Shown here: in pieces, positions 10,176 to 20,544 of the stretch
Numbering within the stretch: position 1 is the stretch's first letter
Layout: each line of letters opens with the position of its first letter
DNA from: Pelomicrobium methylotrophicum
GTDB taxonomy: Bacteria; Pseudomonadota; Gammaproteobacteria; Burkholderiales; UBA6910
Direction: 5' to 3'
DNA length: 64,000 nt
NCBI RefSeq assembly: GCF_008014345.1
Contig: NZ_VPFL01000010.1
Coordinates: 46,517-110,516 of the forward strand
Translations under genes and position numbers: made by a program
The notes under the pieces: generated by a model
What the model saw: only the letters and a program-made list of their open reading frames with translations
Database searches by the model: none
Told to the model about the DNA's origin: nothing

Positions 10176-12083
10176 CTAGCGGCCCAGCTCGAGGAGCGTG
10201 TCGAACAGGCGGCTGGCGATCTGCACGACTTTGGCCGCCGCCTGGTACGCCTGCTGGTAGCGCAGCAGGTTTGCCGCCTCCTCGTCCAGGTTCACGCCGG
10301 TCACGGAGCCGAGCGCTTCCTGCACTTGGCGCGCCAGGTTCGTCTGCGCGGTACTGGTCACTTCCAACGCCCGAGTGGCGTTGCCGATGCGGCTGACGAG
10401 CGACGCGTAGGCCGCCTGATAGCTGGCCGTGCCGCCACCGATGGTCCCGGCAGTGGCAAGGGCCGCCAGTTTGACGGCGTTGCGCCCGTCGGACACGCCA
10501 CCGGTGTTGGGCTCGATGCTGAAGCGGTCGCCCGCGGCGGGCGCGCCGTCGATGACCACCCTCCAGCCGTTGTAGCTGATGACGCCGCCGGGCGTGTAGG
10601 CCACGTTCACCGGATTGCCGGTGCCCGTGCCCGTGACGTTGAACGTGGTGGGCGGATCGTTAAAGGTGATGGTCACGGGCTCCCGCAGATTGGGGTCGGT
10701 AGGCGGTGGTCCCACCACTTCGCCAGCGCTGATGCGCCCAGTGCCCGTGTTGCCGCTGCCGGCGGCGGTGACGATGGGCACGGCAGCAGCAAGCTGGGCC
10801 GGATCAGTGATCAGCAGCCGCAGGTCCCGGGCGCCATCCACGGTGGGCCGGATGAGGAAGCTGTCGCCCGCCGCCGCGGTACCTGAGGTCAACGTCAGCG
10901 TGATCCCGTCCACCGTTTGCGGAAAGCCACCAAAGGTCGTGACAGTGCCGTCGGCCAGGCGGGTCAGCGTGTAATTCGTGCCATCGTAGCTCAGGCGGTA
11001 ATCGCTGACGGTCAGCGCCGAAGCATCGGTCACCGTGGCCGCCACCACCGCGCTTCCACCGTTGGCCGTATGGGGCGTCACCCGAGGACTTGCGACCGCA
11101 AACAGGGCGCCCCCCAAATTCCCTTTGAGGTCCTGCCCCAGCCGGTGCTGATCGTTCAAGGTCTGGGCGAGCACCATGGCGATGCGCCCCAGCTCGTTGC
11201 GGGCCGGATCCAGCGTCTCGCGGCGAAACGCCAACTCCCCGCCCAGTCGCCCGCCAGTCAAAAGCTCTTCCTTCAACACCACGGTGCCGGCGCCGGTGGC
11301 CAGAGCCACCGCGGTGCGGGTCGGGTCTGCCGGATCAGCCACCGCCGAAAGGGTGCTGGCGACGGCACCCACCACCAGCGGCTGTCCGTTGCCGATGAAA
11401 ACGTTGTAGGCGCCATCGTCCTGGCGCACCACCGTCGCCTGGATCTCCCGGTTGAGTTGGGCGACGAGCGCGTCGCGCTGGTCCAGCAGGTCGTTAGGGG
11501 GTGTGGCGCCGTCGGCCCCACCGGCCAACGCGATGTTCTGATTCAGCGCCGCGATTTGGCGCGCATAGCCGTTGATGGCTGCGACACTTGCTTCCACCTG
11601 CCGGTTGGCGGCCGTGCGCATCTCCTCAAGCCGCGTGTCCAGCAGGCGGAAGCGGGCCACCAACGCTTCGGCGGAGGACAGCACCGCCTGGCGCGAGGCC
11701 GGGGACGCCGGGTGGGTGGCCAGGTCGTTGAGCCCGCCAAAGAAATCGGACAGCGCCGGCGTCAAGCCGGCAGTGGTATCGGCCAACAGATTGTCGAGCT
11801 GGCGAATGCGCTCGTAATGGGCAGAAAGCTCGGCCGCTGCGCCCTCGGCGGACAGGACCTGCTGGGCCAGGAACTGGTTGTACAGCCGCTCGATGCGCAC
11901 CACCTGGGTGCCCTGCCCCAGGTAGCCGGCACCAGCCCGCAGCGCCGTGTTGGCGGCCTGGATCACCTGCTGCCGGCTGTAGCCGGGAGTGTTCACGTTG
12001 GCGATGTTGTGCCCGACGGTCACCAGCCCTGTCTGGGCGGCGGTCAAGGCGGTCACGCCGATGTTGAGTATGCTGTTGCCCAT
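10176..12083 (-). CDS. flgK: Flagellar hook-associated protein FlgK
   Basis: This 635-aa HAP1 protein carries the rod/hook-family N-terminal motif HNIANVNTPGYSRQ at about residues 24-37 and the C-terminal VNLDEEAANLLRYQQAYQA signature. The long Thr/Gly-rich middle is the variable surface domain. It follows flgJ with a 51-bp gap and precedes flgL. Confidence 0.96.
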   Translation of the reverse strand: MGNSILNIGVTALTAAQTGLVTVGHNIANVNTPGYSRQQVIQAANTALRAGAGYLGQGTQVVRIERLYNQFLAQQVLSAEGAAAELSAHYERIRQLDNLLADTTAGLTPALSDFFGGLNDLATHPASPASRQAVLSSAEALVARFRLLDTRLEEMRTAANRQVEASVAAINGYARQIAALNQNIALAGGADGATPPNDLLDQRDALVAQLNREIQATVVRQDDGAYNVFIGNGQPLVVGAVASTLSAVADPADPTRTAVALATGAGTVVLKEELLTGGRLGGELAFRRETLDPARNELGRIAMVLAQTLNDQHRLGQDLKGNLGGALFAVASPRVTPHTANGGSAVVAATVTDASALTVSDYRLSYDGTNYTLTRLADGTVTTFGGFPQTVDGITLTLTSGTAAAGDSFLIRPTVDGARDLRLLITDPAQLAAAVPIVTAAGSGNTGTGRISAGEVVGPPPTDPNLREPVTITFNDPPTTFNVTGTGTGNPVNVAYTPGGVISYNGWRVVIDGAPAAGDRFSIEPNTGGVSDGRNAVKLAALATAGTIGGGTASYQAAYASLVSRIGNATRALEVTSTAQTNLARQVQEALGSVTGVNLDEEAANLLRYQQAYQAAAKVVQIASRLFDTLLELGR

Positions 12084-12134
12084 GGGTAGCGCGTGTCGTC
12101 TGTTTATCGGCAGCGGCGGTGCGGGGCTTGAGCC

Positions 12135-13010
12135 TTACCCCGCCGACAGCGCGGAGAGGCCGGGGCTCTTCAGCACCGCAGTAAGCTTCTGCGCGTACGC
12201 CGGGTCGGTGGCGTAACCGGCGCGCGCGAGCTCCCGGGCAAAGGCTTCGGGGTCACGACCCTGCGCGAGCACCCGCGCATAGCGGGGGTTGGCGGAAAGC
12301 AGCCGGGCATAGTCGGCGAAGGCCTCGGCGTAGGAATCGTAGGCACGGAAGCGCTCAATGCGCTTCTCGGCGCGACCGTTCACGTACTCGGTGGTGACTA
12401 CTTCCACGGTGTCACCTGTCCAGCCGGCGCCTGCCTTGATGCCAAACAGGTTATGGCTCGGCCGCCCGTCCGGACGACGGATCTCGTGCCGTCCCCAGCC
12501 GCTCTCCAGCGCAGCGTGGCCGATCACGAACCGGGCCGGCAGGCCCAAGGCCTGGGCCGCCGCTTGGGCATGCTTCCACAGCCGCCCGATAAAGCCCTCC
12601 GGCGCCGACGGCGCGGGTGCCTGCTCAGCGGTAGAAGGCAGCGACGGCGCGCTGGCGGGCATCCGTGGCGGCGGCGCTGGCGTGCCCGCGCCTGCCTGAA
12701 TGCGGGAGAGCTGCTCCGCCAGCCGCTCGGCGAGCCCCAGCCCGCGGGAGGCAGCGCTGCGAACGAGTTGCTGGTCGAGCATCGCCTGATAGGTCTGGAT
12801 CTCGCGGCTGTCCAACACCGCGCCCTCAAGGCCGAAGCTAGCGCCGGCTTGCCGCATGCTTTTGAGCATCATCTGCATGAGCACCGCCTCGAATTCGCGG
12901 GCCACGGACTTGAGCGTCCCGCTGGGGTCGGTACGCGCCTTGGCCCGCAGCCCATCGAGGCTTCGGGTGTCGATCACCAGCGCGTTCCAGTCTTCGAAGC
13001 TGCGAATCAT
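12135..13010 (-). CDS. flgJ: Flagellar rod assembly protein/peptidoglycan hydrolase FlgJ
   Basis: This 291-aa two-domain FlgJ has an N-terminal rod-cap domain (about 1-100, REFEAVLMQMMLKSMRQA) and a C-terminal glucosaminidase-type domain (about 140-285) with FVIGHAALESGWGRHEI, where the Glu is the expected catalytic residue. A Pro/Ala linker separates them. It caps the growing rod and opens the peptidoglycan layer. It starts 11 bp after the flgI stop. Confidence 0.95.
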   Translation of the reverse strand: MIRSFEDWNALVIDTRSLDGLRAKARTDPSGTLKSVAREFEAVLMQMMLKSMRQAGASFGLEGAVLDSREIQTYQAMLDQQLVRSAASRGLGLAERLAEQLSRIQAGAGTPAPPPRMPASAPSLPSTAEQAPAPSAPEGFIGRLWKHAQAAAQALGLPARFVIGHAALESGWGRHEIRRPDGRPSHNLFGIKAGAGWTGDTVEVVTTEYVNGRAEKRIERFRAYDSYAEAFADYARLLSANPRYARVLAQGRDPEAFARELARAGYATDPAYAQKLTAVLKSPGLSALSAG

Positions 13011-13021
13011 TGTCGGCTTTT

Positions 13022-14185
13022 CTATATGACTTCCAACTCGGCCCGTAGCGCGCCGGCCGCTTTCATGGCCTGCAGGATGGCGACCAGGTCCTGCGGCGTG
13101 GCGCCAATGGCGTTGAGAGCCTTCACCACCTCGGCCAGGGACGCACCGGCAGGCACCATCATCAGCCGACCGCCTTCCTGACGGATCTGGATGTCGCTGC
13201 GCTCGGCCTGCACCGTGTCGCCGCGAGCGGCGAAGGGAGCCGGTTGGCTGATAATGGGTTCGGTGGTCACCGTCACCGCCAAATTGCCGTGGGCCACCGC
13301 GCAGGTGCCCACGGTGACCGCCTGGTTCATGACCACCGAGCCTGTGCGCGCGTTAACGATCACCTTGGCCGCGGTCTGGACCGGCGTCACCTCCAGGGCC
13401 TCAATCTGGGCGAGGAACGTCACCCGTTGATGGGGCTCCGGAGGCGCCTGCACCTGGATCACCCGGCCGTCCAGCGCGACGGCCGTGCCCGGAGCATAGC
13501 GGTTGATGGCATCGGCCACGCGCTGCGCCGTGCCGAAGTCGGTGGCATGGAGTTCGAGATGGATGAATCCGTCCTGGCCCACCGGTGTGGGCACCGCCCG
13601 CTCGACCGTCGCACCTCCAGGCACGCGGCCCACACTCAAGTGGTTCACCTGCACTCGGCTTCCGGCGCTCTCGGCCCCCACGCCGCCCACCACCACGTTG
13701 CCCTGAGCGATGGCATAGACCTGGCCGTCGGCGCCCTTGAGCGGCGTGAGCAGCAACGTACCTCCACGCAGGCTTTTGGCGTTGCCCATGGACGAGACGG
13801 TGACATCGATCGTCTGTCCCGGCTTGGCAAAAGGGGGTAAGTTCGCCGTCACCATGACGGCCGCCACGTTCTTCAGCTGGAGGTTCGTGCCCGGAGGAAG
13901 GTTGACGCCAAGCCGGGACAGCATGTTGCTCAAGCTCTGGACGGTGAACGGCGTCTGGGTGGTCTGGTCGCCCGTGCCGTCCAGCCCCACCACCAGGCCA
14001 TAGCCGATCAGCGGGTTCTCCCGCACGCCCCGCACCGAGGCGAGGTCCTTGATGCGCTCAGCGTAACAGACAGAGGACAGAAGACAGACGGCGGCAACCA
14101 GCCACCGCTTCGCGTGCCGCCGCTTGTCTTCGAATCGGATCCGCTCTTCGTGCGGAGCGACCTCTTGACTTCCGATGTCTGTCAT
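13022..14185 (-). CDS. flgI: Flagellar P-ring protein FlgI
   Basis: This 387-aa periplasmic P-ring subunit has the highly conserved N-terminal [19 protein letters not shown] just after a signal peptide (hydrophobic core [15 protein letters not shown]). The signal peptide is preceded by an unusually long charged n-region of about 26 residues, so the true start could be further in, but no better ATG was seen. It lies between flgH and flgJ. Confidence 0.95.
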   Translation of the reverse strand: MTDIGSQEVAPHEERIRFEDKRRHAKRWLVAAVCLLSSVCYAERIKDLASVRGVRENPLIGYGLVVGLDGTGDQTTQTPFTVQSLSNMLSRLGVNLPPGTNLQLKNVAAVMVTANLPPFAKPGQTIDVTVSSMGNAKSLRGGTLLLTPLKGADGQVYAIAQGNVVVGGVGAESAGSRVQVNHLSVGRVPGGATVERAVPTPVGQDGFIHLELHATDFGTAQRVADAINRYAPGTAVALDGRVIQVQAPPEPHQRVTFLAQIEALEVTPVQTAAKVIVNARTGSVVMNQAVTVGTCAVAHGNLAVTVTTEPIISQPAPFAARGDTVQAERSDIQIRQEGGRLMMVPAGASLAEVVKALNAIGATPQDLVAILQAMKAAGALRAELEVI

Positions 14186-14203
14186 CTGCCCTAAGACCTC
14201 TGG

Positions 14204-14887
14204 CTAGAACGGCAAGAAAGTGAGGAAGAAACGCCCCAGCCAGCCCATCACTTGCGCTTCGTCGAGATAGCCGCGGCCACGGTACTCGATGCGGGCGTCC
14301 GCCACCTGGGTAGAGGACACGGTATTGGCGGCGGTGATGGTGGCAGGATTCACCACCCCCGAGAAGCGCACGTATTCCTCGCCCTGGGACAGTGCCAACT
14401 GCTTTTCACCCGAGACCAGGAAGTTGCCGTTGGGCAGCACCTCAATGACCGTGACGGTGAGGGTGCCGCTCACCATGTTGTCCGCGCTCGCCGTCCCCTT
14501 GCCCTGGAAGCTGTTGGCCGAGTCGGCTTGGAATTCGGCACCCTGCAAGCTCTTGAACGGCAGCCCCTGCACCAAGGGCACACCGAACTCCACCGAGCCG
14601 CTCTTGGAGGCGGAACTCGCCCGGTTCTTGGCGGCGATGGTCTTTTCATTGAGCACGATGGTGAGCGTGTCACCCACCTGACGCGCCACCCGGTCCTCGA
14701 ACAAGGGCTGTCCGTTGTAGCCGGCCTGATAGATCGCGCCGTTGGCCGGGGGTGGGGCCGGCGGTGGAAGTGGCCGGGCGCTCATCGGCTGGTGCACGAT
14801 GGGCGCAGGCGCGGCGCAGCCGGCGAGGATGATCGCTGCAACCACCGTGGCGCCAAGGCCGCACAGCGCGTTCAATGTCGGCCGCAT
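14204..14887 (-). CDS. flgH: Flagellar L-ring lipoprotein FlgH
   Basis: This 227-aa outer-membrane ring lipoprotein has a signal peptide ending in the lipobox LAGC (Cys24). The downstream LFEDRVARQVGDTLTIVLNE is a FlgH hallmark. The ATG at 14887, with GGAG eight bases upstream, is preferred; a GTG at 14908 would add seven residues. It lies between flgG and flgI. Confidence 0.94.
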   Translation of the reverse strand: MRPTLNALCGLGATVVAAIILAGCAAPAPIVHQPMSARPLPPPAPPPANGAIYQAGYNGQPLFEDRVARQVGDTLTIVLNEKTIAAKNRASSASKSGSVEFGVPLVQGLPFKSLQGAEFQADSANSFQGKGTASADNMVSGTLTVTVIEVLPNGNFLVSGEKQLALSQGEEYVRFSGVVNPATITAANTVSSTQVADARIEYRGRGYLDEAQVMGWLGRFFLTFLPF

Positions 14888-14929
14888 CGGTTTCGCTCCA
14901 CCCTTCACGTTTTATCCTTTACGTCCACT

Positions 14930-15712
14930 TCACAACTGTCCGAGCCGCTGCAGCATCTGGTCAGAGACCTGGATCGCCTTGGAGTTGATCTCGTAAGCGC
15001 GCTGGGTCTGGATCATGCTCACCAGCTCCTCCACCACGTTTACATTGGAAGTCTCCACGTAGCCCTGGTTGAGCAACCCGGCCCCGTTGGTGCCCGGCGT
15101 GTTCACGTTGGGCGTGCCGGAGGCGGCGGTCTCCAGGTACAGGTTCTCCCCGTAGCTCTGCAGTCCCGCCGGGTTCACGAAGGTGGCAAGCTGCAGCGAG
15201 CCCACCTGGATGGGGATCGCCGAGCCGGGCTGCACCACCGACACGGTGCCATCCTTGCCGATGGTGATGCTGATGGCGTTGGCGGGAATGGTGATGGCTG
15301 GCTGCACCGGATAGCCGCTGGCAGTCACCAGTTGCCCGTTGGCATCAGCCTGGAACGAGCCGTCCCGGGTATAAGCCGTGGTACCATCCGGCAGCAGCAC
15401 CTGGAAGAAGCCCGGTCCCTGGATCGCCACGTCCAGGGCATTGCCGGTCTGCTGCAGGTTGCCTTGGGTGTGGATTCGCTCGGTGGCCACCGGCCGCACA
15501 CCCGTGCCGATCTGAAGCCCTGAGGGGATCTGGGTCTGCTGGGAGGACTGAGCCCCCGGCTGGCGCAGCGTCTGGTACAGCAGGTCCTCGAACACCGCGC
15601 GCGAGCGCTTGAAGCCGTTGGTGCTGACGTTCGCCAGGTTGTTGGCGATCACGTCCATCTGGGTCTGCTGGGCGTCAAGCCCTGTCTTCGCGATCCAAAG
15701 CGAGCGGATCAT
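14930..15712 (-). CDS. flgG: Flagellar distal rod protein FlgG
   Basis: This 260-aa distal rod subunit starts [20 protein letters not shown] and carries the rod-family motif [17 protein letters not shown]. The C-terminal [20 protein letters not shown] is typical. Length matches the E. coli protein. It is encoded between flgF and flgH. Confidence 0.97.
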   Translation of the reverse strand: MIRSLWIAKTGLDAQQTQMDVIANNLANVSTNGFKRSRAVFEDLLYQTLRQPGAQSSQQTQIPSGLQIGTGVRPVATERIHTQGNLQQTGNALDVAIQGPGFFQVLLPDGTTAYTRDGSFQADANGQLVTASGYPVQPAITIPANAISITIGKDGTVSVVQPGSAIPIQVGSLQLATFVNPAGLQSYGENLYLETAASGTPNVNTPGTNGAGLLNQGYVETSNVNVVEELVSMIQTQRAYEINSKAIQVSDQMLQRLGQL

Positions 15713-15746
15713 TTCCTTGTCCCTTTCCTAAGTGAACGCGTCAAAG

Positions 15747-16490
15747 TCAGCGCGCCGGCGACAGGAGCCGGGCCGCTTCGCGAGCGTTGGCCTCGGCGTT
15801 GCTGAGCAGGCGCATCTGGAGATCGAACTGGCGCGCGAGCCCGATCATGGTGACCATCGCCTCCACCACGTTGACGTTGCTGCCCTCCAGCGCTCCCGGC
15901 GCCAGGCGCACGGCGGCGTCTGCCGGTGCAGCGCCCCCATTTTTGAGCCGGAATAGCCCGTCGTCGCCGCGCACGATGTCGGCCTCGGGCGGATTCACCA
16001 ACTTGATGCGCCCCAGGGGCACCACGTTGGAGGCGTTCTGACCCGGCTGCAGGCCGGAGACGGTGCCGTCGGGCGCGATGGTGAGCTTTGCGTCCGGTGG
16101 CACGGTGATGGGCCCGCCGTCGCCCATCACCGGATGACCGCCGCCGGTGGTAAGCACGCCGTTCGCGTTCACCTGCAGGCGTCCGTCACGGGTATAGGCC
16201 TCGGCTCCGTCCGGGGACTGCACAGCGATCCAGCCTGATCCCAGAACCGCCACGTCCAGCTCGCGTCCCGTCTGCTCCACAGGCCCGGGCGCAAAACTCG
16301 CGCCTGGCGTCGTCTCCACGACGTAGGTGCGGGTAGCGGCACCGGGCCCCTGCACCGGAACGGCACGTAGCGCCGACAGCTGGGCGCGAAAGCCTGTCGT
16401 GCTGGCGTTCGCCAGGTTGTGCGCCACCACCTCCTGCTGCGCCAGGATCTGCTTGGCGCCGCTCATGGCGAGATAGATCATGCGGTCCAT
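15747..16490 (-). CDS. flgF: Flagellar proximal rod protein FlgF
   Basis: This 247-aa proximal rod protein has N-terminal MDRMIYLAMSGAKQILAQQ, the rod-family HNLANASTTGFRAQ motif, and C-terminal SNVNVVEAMVTMIGLARQFD. It lies 34 bp ahead of flgG and about 100 bp after flgE. Confidence 0.96.
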   Translation of the reverse strand: MDRMIYLAMSGAKQILAQQEVVAHNLANASTTGFRAQLSALRAVPVQGPGAATRTYVVETTPGASFAPGPVEQTGRELDVAVLGSGWIAVQSPDGAEAYTRDGRLQVNANGVLTTGGGHPVMGDGGPITVPPDAKLTIAPDGTVSGLQPGQNASNVVPLGRIKLVNPPEADIVRGDDGLFRLKNGGAAPADAAVRLAPGALEGSNVNVVEAMVTMIGLARQFDLQMRLLSNAEANAREAARLLSPAR

Positions 16491-16591
16491 TCACGCCTCC
16501 AGCTTATGCAAAGGGTGAACCGTGAACGGCAGAAACGGGCCTCGGCGATCTCATCCCCAAGGGAAACGATTCACCCTCTCCCATTGACCAT

Positions 16592-17809
16592 TTACCTGAG
16601 ATTCACCAACGTTTGCATGACCGCGTCCTGGGTCTTGATGGTCTGGGCGTTGGCCTGGTACACCCGTTGGGCAGTGATCATATTGACCAGCTCCTGGGTC
16701 AGGTCCACGTTGGAGTCCTCCACCGCCGCCGACTGCAGCAGTCCCAGATTGCTCGAGCCGGGCGATCCGACGAGCGGCTGCCCCGAGTCCGCGGTCTGGG
16801 CCCAGGCGTTGTCGCCCAGCGGCTGCAGCCCCTTGGGATTGGCGAAGCTGACCAGCACTACCTGGCCCATCACCCTGGACTGGCCGTTGGTGTAGCGCGC
16901 CACGATGGTGCCGTCGTCCCCGATGTTGAATCCGGTCAGCCGCCCGGGTCCGTAGCCGTCCTGGGTGAGCGCATTCATGCTGAAGGGCGAGCCGAATTGG
17001 GTGCTGCCGGTGAAATCGAGCTCGAAAGTGAGCGGCGTCACTGCGCCGGTCGTCACGGGTGCCGACACGACGAAAGGCAACGTGGTGGTGGCCGTGTCGA
17101 TATTGCCGCTGGCAGTGAAGTTCAGGTTTCCAAGGGCGCCTGTGCCGATCTGGGTGCCGTCCAGAGCGCCGTATACGCTCCAGGTGTTGGCACCTGTCTT
17201 CACGAAATAGATGGACAAGGTATGGGGGTTGCCCAGGCTATCGTAGACCGTAGCGGCCGTGGAGCTGGTATAGGTGGTCGGATCGTTGATGTCGAAGGGG
17301 GCCGAGATCACTGCGCTGCGGGAATCCAGGTTCACCTTCGCTGCCACGGAAGCGGTCGCCTGAGGCGGCAGATCGGCGGTGTCGATGCGAAGTTCCACCG
17401 GCGCGGCGGTGTTCAGCACGCCGTCTACCGTCGTGTAGCCTGTCAACCGCTTGCCGGAGGCGTTGACGATGTAGCCGTCTTTGTCGGTATGGAACTGGCC
17501 GTTGCGGCTGTAGGTGATGGCGCCGTTCTCGCTCAAGCGGAAGAATCCGTTGCCGTTGATGGCGACATCGAGAGGATTGTTGGTCACGGTGATGTTGCCT
17601 TGAGTGAATTGCTGCGCCACGGTGGCGAGCCGGGTGCCGATGCCGATCTGGCCGCCGCCCGCGCCAGCAAGGGAGTTGGCGTAGACGTCGGCGAACTGGG
17701 CGATGGAAGCCTTGAAGCCCACCGTGTTGGCGTTGGCCACGTTGTTGGCGATGACATCGAGGTTCTTGGATGCGGCGTTGAGACCGCTCAGTCCTTGCTG
17801 AAAGCCCAT
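16592..17809 (-). CDS. flgE: Flagellar hook protein FlgE
   Basis: This 405-aa hook subunit has N-terminal MGFQQGLSGLNAASKNLDV and IANNVANANTVGFKAS, and C-terminal DLTQELVNMITAQRVYQANA. The central Thr/Ser/Gly-rich region matches the FlgE D1/D2 domains. It follows flgD by 27 bp. Confidence 0.97.
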   Translation of the reverse strand: MGFQQGLSGLNAASKNLDVIANNVANANTVGFKASIAQFADVYANSLAGAGGGQIGIGTRLATVAQQFTQGNITVTNNPLDVAINGNGFFRLSENGAITYSRNGQFHTDKDGYIVNASGKRLTGYTTVDGVLNTAAPVELRIDTADLPPQATASVAAKVNLDSRSAVISAPFDINDPTTYTSSTAATVYDSLGNPHTLSIYFVKTGANTWSVYGALDGTQIGTGALGNLNFTASGNIDTATTTLPFVVSAPVTTGAVTPLTFELDFTGSTQFGSPFSMNALTQDGYGPGRLTGFNIGDDGTIVARYTNGQSRVMGQVVLVSFANPKGLQPLGDNAWAQTADSGQPLVGSPGSSNLGLLQSAAVEDSNVDLTQELVNMITAQRVYQANAQTIKTQDAVMQTLVNLR

Positions 17810-17836
17810 GGGCCTGCGCCTCCTATTCTGCGAAAG

Positions 17837-18487
17837 CTAGAACACCTGCTTCACGTCGCTGAGCGCGGCGCTGCGGCCGCCGCCCAACACCAGCGTCACC
17901 TTGTCGGCAGAGCGGGCAATGGCATCCACCCGCCCGAACTCCAGGCTATTCGCGGGCACGCTCTCGCCGCCCCGCACCGCCTTCACCTCGAAGGTATAAC
18001 GCCCCTCAGCGGCAGTCACACCGGCGTCGGTGACGCCGTCCCAGCGCAGGCCATGGACGCCTGCGCCGCGGGGACCGAGTTCGGCCTGATGGACGACGAG
18101 CCCCGAGGCGTCGCGGATGGTCACCGTCAGCTTGTCCGCCGGCTCCGGAAGCTCGACACCGAACAGGGCATTGCCGCTGGCCAATGTGAGGCCGTTGCCC
18201 GGCACCAGCACGCCCCGCCCCACCAGGCTTGCGGCCGCCAGTTGCTGGCTGGCATTGGCGTTACTGAGCAGGGCATTGAGGGTGGCGTTCAATCGCTCCA
18301 GCCCCTGCACCGTGCTGATCTGGGCCAGTTGGCTGGTGAGCTGTGCGTTGTCCAATGGATTGAGAGGGTCCTGATTCCTGAGCTGGGTCACCAGCAGTCG
18401 CAGGAACCGATCTTCCTGCTCCCTGATCGCCAGCTTGGGCGTGGCAGCGGTCGTGGTAACGGCCGTCGCGGATTCGATGGCGTTCAC
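17837..18487 (-). CDS. flgD: Flagellar hook-capping protein FlgD
   Basis: This 216-aa hook-cap scaffold contains the conserved FLRLLVTQLRNQDPLNPLDN motif at about residues 29-48 and a C-terminal FlgD Ig/tudor-like region with LRWDGVTDAG. It lies between flgC (13-bp gap) and flgE. Confidence 0.96.
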   Translation of the reverse strand: MNAIESATAVTTTAATPKLAIREQEDRFLRLLVTQLRNQDPLNPLDNAQLTSQLAQISTVQGLERLNATLNALLSNANASQQLAAASLVGRGVLVPGNGLTLASGNALFGVELPEPADKLTVTIRDASGLVVHQAELGPRGAGVHGLRWDGVTDAGVTAAEGRYTFEVKAVRGGESVPANSLEFGRVDAIARSADKVTLVLGGGRSAALSDVKQVF

Positions 18488-18500
18488 GTCTGCTCTCCGT

Positions 18501-18902
18501 TCATTCGCCGATGCTCAAAGTCTTCAACATGAGGTAGCGGGCGGTGGCCATGACGTCAGCGCTGTTCTGATACGACCGGGAGGCTGAGATCATGTTGACC
18601 ATCTCTTCCACCACATCCACGTTAGGATAGGTGACGTAGCCGTCGGCGTCGGCGAGCGGATGCTGGGGATCGTGAACCCTGCGCATGGGCGATGGGTCCT
18701 CCACCACGCCCGTCACCCGCACTGCGGAAGCGCCGTGGTCGACGGGAATAGCGCTGAATACCACCTGTTTCGCCCGGTACGGCGCGCCGTTGGCGCTCGT
18801 CACACTGTCGGTGTTCGCCAGATTGCTGGCGATCACGTTGAGCCGCAGGGATTGGGCCGCCATGCTGGAGGCCGCGATGCCGAAGATCTTGCTCAAGGAC
18901 AT
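18501..18902 (-). CDS. flgC: Flagellar proximal rod protein FlgC
   Basis: This 133-aa rod protein starts at the ATG at 18902 (MSLSKIFGIAASSMAAQS), which gives the usual length; a 39-residue upstream extension in the same frame overlaps flgB and is not plausible. The motif VIASNLANTDSVTSANG and C-terminal VVEEMVNMISASRSYQNS are diagnostic. Confidence 0.96.
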   Translation of the reverse strand: MSLSKIFGIAASSMAAQSLRLNVIASNLANTDSVTSANGAPYRAKQVVFSAIPVDHGASAVRVTGVVEDPSPMRRVHDPQHPLADADGYVTYPNVDVVEEMVNMISASRSYQNSADVMATARYLMLKTLSIGE

Positions 18903-18924
18903 GGGAGTCTCCGCTGGTCTTCGC

Positions 18925-19317
18925 TCAGCCGGTGATGACGGCGAGCATTGCTTTGATCTTCGATGAGATGAACCGGATGCTGGCCTCGGCCCGAACGGCG
19001 TTGTCGGCAAAATGGGCACGCTCCACGTCCATCTCTACCGTGTTGCCGTCCAGACTCGGTTGCAGCGGCACTCGGTAAAGTACTTTGGGTGTGCCGTCGG
19101 CCCCGCTCGACGCTGTCAGATGACGCGCCGAGGTGCGGATCATCTCTGCCGTTTGGCCGGTGGCTCTCGCTAGCGCCTGGGCAAAATCCAGGTCCCGGGC
19201 CTTGTAGTGAGGCGTGTCAGCGTTGGCGATATTGGAAGCGATAAGCTCCTGGCGCTTGAGCCGCAGGGCGAGCGCCTGTTCGTGCACCGAGAGCAGCGCA
19301 TCCAGCTTGTTCACCAT
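18925..19317 (-). CDS. flgB: Flagellar proximal rod protein FlgB
   Basis: This 130-aa rod protein has the typical IASNIANADTPHYKARDLDF motif and ends with a helix (SIRFISSKIKAMLAVITG). It heads the flgB-L series. It lies 122 bp downstream of cheB on the same strand, a gap that probably holds its own promoter, though no sigma-28-like site was found there. Confidence 0.96.
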   Translation of the reverse strand: MVNKLDALLSVHEQALALRLKRQELIASNIANADTPHYKARDLDFAQALARATGQTAEMIRTSARHLTASSGADGTPKVLYRVPLQPSLDGNTVEMDVERAHFADNAVRAEASIRFISSKIKAMLAVITG

Positions 19318-19439
19318 GGAGCATCTCCTCGCGTGCGGCCGCGGACCATCCGCAGGCTTCTACGACTGTAGATGCTACTTGGGGCCGGTGCGGAATCAAA
19401 GGAGAATAAGAAGGACAAAACGCGGTCAATTCGGCGCGT

Positions 19440-20534
19440 TCAGATCCTCGCGGCGCGGGAGCCCTCGCCCGCAAGATGGCCCAGCACCCGCGCCGCCATT
19501 CGCTGGATCGGCAGCACTTCGTCCACTGCGCCCAAGGCGATTGCCTCCCGCGGCATGCCGAACACCACGCAGGTTGCCTCGTCCTGGGCAAAGTTGTAGG
19601 CGCCAGCACGCTTCATCTCCAGCATGGCCATGGCTCCGTCCTTGCCCATACCGGTCAGCATCACGCCCACGGCGTTGCGCCCCACCCACTGGGCTGCAGA
19701 GCGGAACAGCACCTCGACCGACGGCCGATGCCGGTTGACCGGCGGATCCTGGGTGAGCTCCAGCACGTAGTGGATGCCATTGCGGCGTACCTTAAGATGG
19801 GAATGGCCGGGCGCGATGTAGGCATGACCCCGCCGGACCCGCTCTCCATGCTCGGCTTCCTTTACCGAAATGCGACACTGGGCATCCAGCCGCTTGGCAA
19901 AGGACTCGGTGAAGCCTGGCGGCATGTGCTGCGTGATGAGCACGGGTGGCGCGTCAGCAGGAAAACCCAAGAGGAATTCCTTGATCGCCTCGGTGCCGCC
20001 GGTGGAAGCGCCTACGATCACCAGCTTGTCAGCGGCAAAGGTCCCCGGGATAGGCAACGGTGCTTGAGGGCGCATCACCCGGACCCGGCGCACCCGCGCT
20101 CCGGCAGCAGCGCGGATCTTCTCGACCAACTCTTCAGCGTAAGCAGCCATGCCGAGAATCAGGTCCATTTTCGGTTTGGCGACGAAGTCCACTGCCCCCA
20201 GCTCCAGCGCCCTGAGCGTGGTCTCGGAGCCTTGTTCAGTGAGGGTAGACACCATGACCACCGGCGTCGGCCGCTCACGGATGAGTTGGTCGAGAAACGT
20301 GAGGCCGTCCATCTTCGGCATTTCCACGTCCAGCGTGATCACGTCCGGATTCAGGTTGCGCACCTGTTCCCATGCCGCCACGGGGTCGGCGGCAGTGCCT
20401 GCCACCTCCAGGTCCGGGTGAGGCGCAAGGATATCGGTCAGCACCCGGCGCATGAGCGCCGAATCATCCACGATCAGGACCCGGATCTTGCGCCTGAGGG
20501 GTTGTCGGTCGTGAGCGTTGATCGGTGTGCGCAT
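19440..20534 (-). CDS. cheB: Chemotaxis protein-glutamate methylesterase CheB
   Basis: This 364-aa protein has an N-terminal receiver domain (phosphoacceptor Asp69 in DVEMPKMDG) and a C-terminal methylesterase domain with Ser177 in [11 protein letters not shown], His203 in ITQHMPPGF and an Asp in [10 protein letters not shown]. It removes methyl groups from chemoreceptors. The ATG at 20534, 10 bp after the cheR stop, is preferred to an upstream in-frame start that would overlap cheR. Confidence 0.96.
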   Translation of the reverse strand: MRTPINAHDRQPLRRKIRVLIVDDSALMRRVLTDILAPHPDLEVAGTAADPVAAWEQVRNLNPDVITLDVEMPKMDGLTFLDQLIRERPTPVVMVSTLTEQGSETTLRALELGAVDFVAKPKMDLILGMAAYAEELVEKIRAAAGARVRRVRVMRPQAPLPIPGTFAADKLVIVGASTGGTEAIKEFLLGFPADAPPVLITQHMPPGFTESFAKRLDAQCRISVKEAEHGERVRRGHAYIAPGHSHLKVRRNGIHYVLELTQDPPVNRHRPSVEVLFRSAAQWVGRNAVGVMLTGMGKDGAMAMLEMKRAGAYNFAQDEATCVVFGMPREAIALGAVDEVLPIQRMAARVLGHLAGEGSRAARI

Positions 20535-20544
20535 TTCTCGAAGC

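Noticed and set aside
8943..10886. A 647-codon open frame on the plus strand opposite flgL and flgK
   Set aside because: It is antisense to two well-identified flagellar genes and is Arg/Gly/His-rich, as expected from the complementary strand of GC-rich coding DNA.
16613..18532. A 639-codon plus-strand frame opposite flgE and flgD
   Set aside because: It is antisense to conserved genes, has GC-skewed composition and matches no family.
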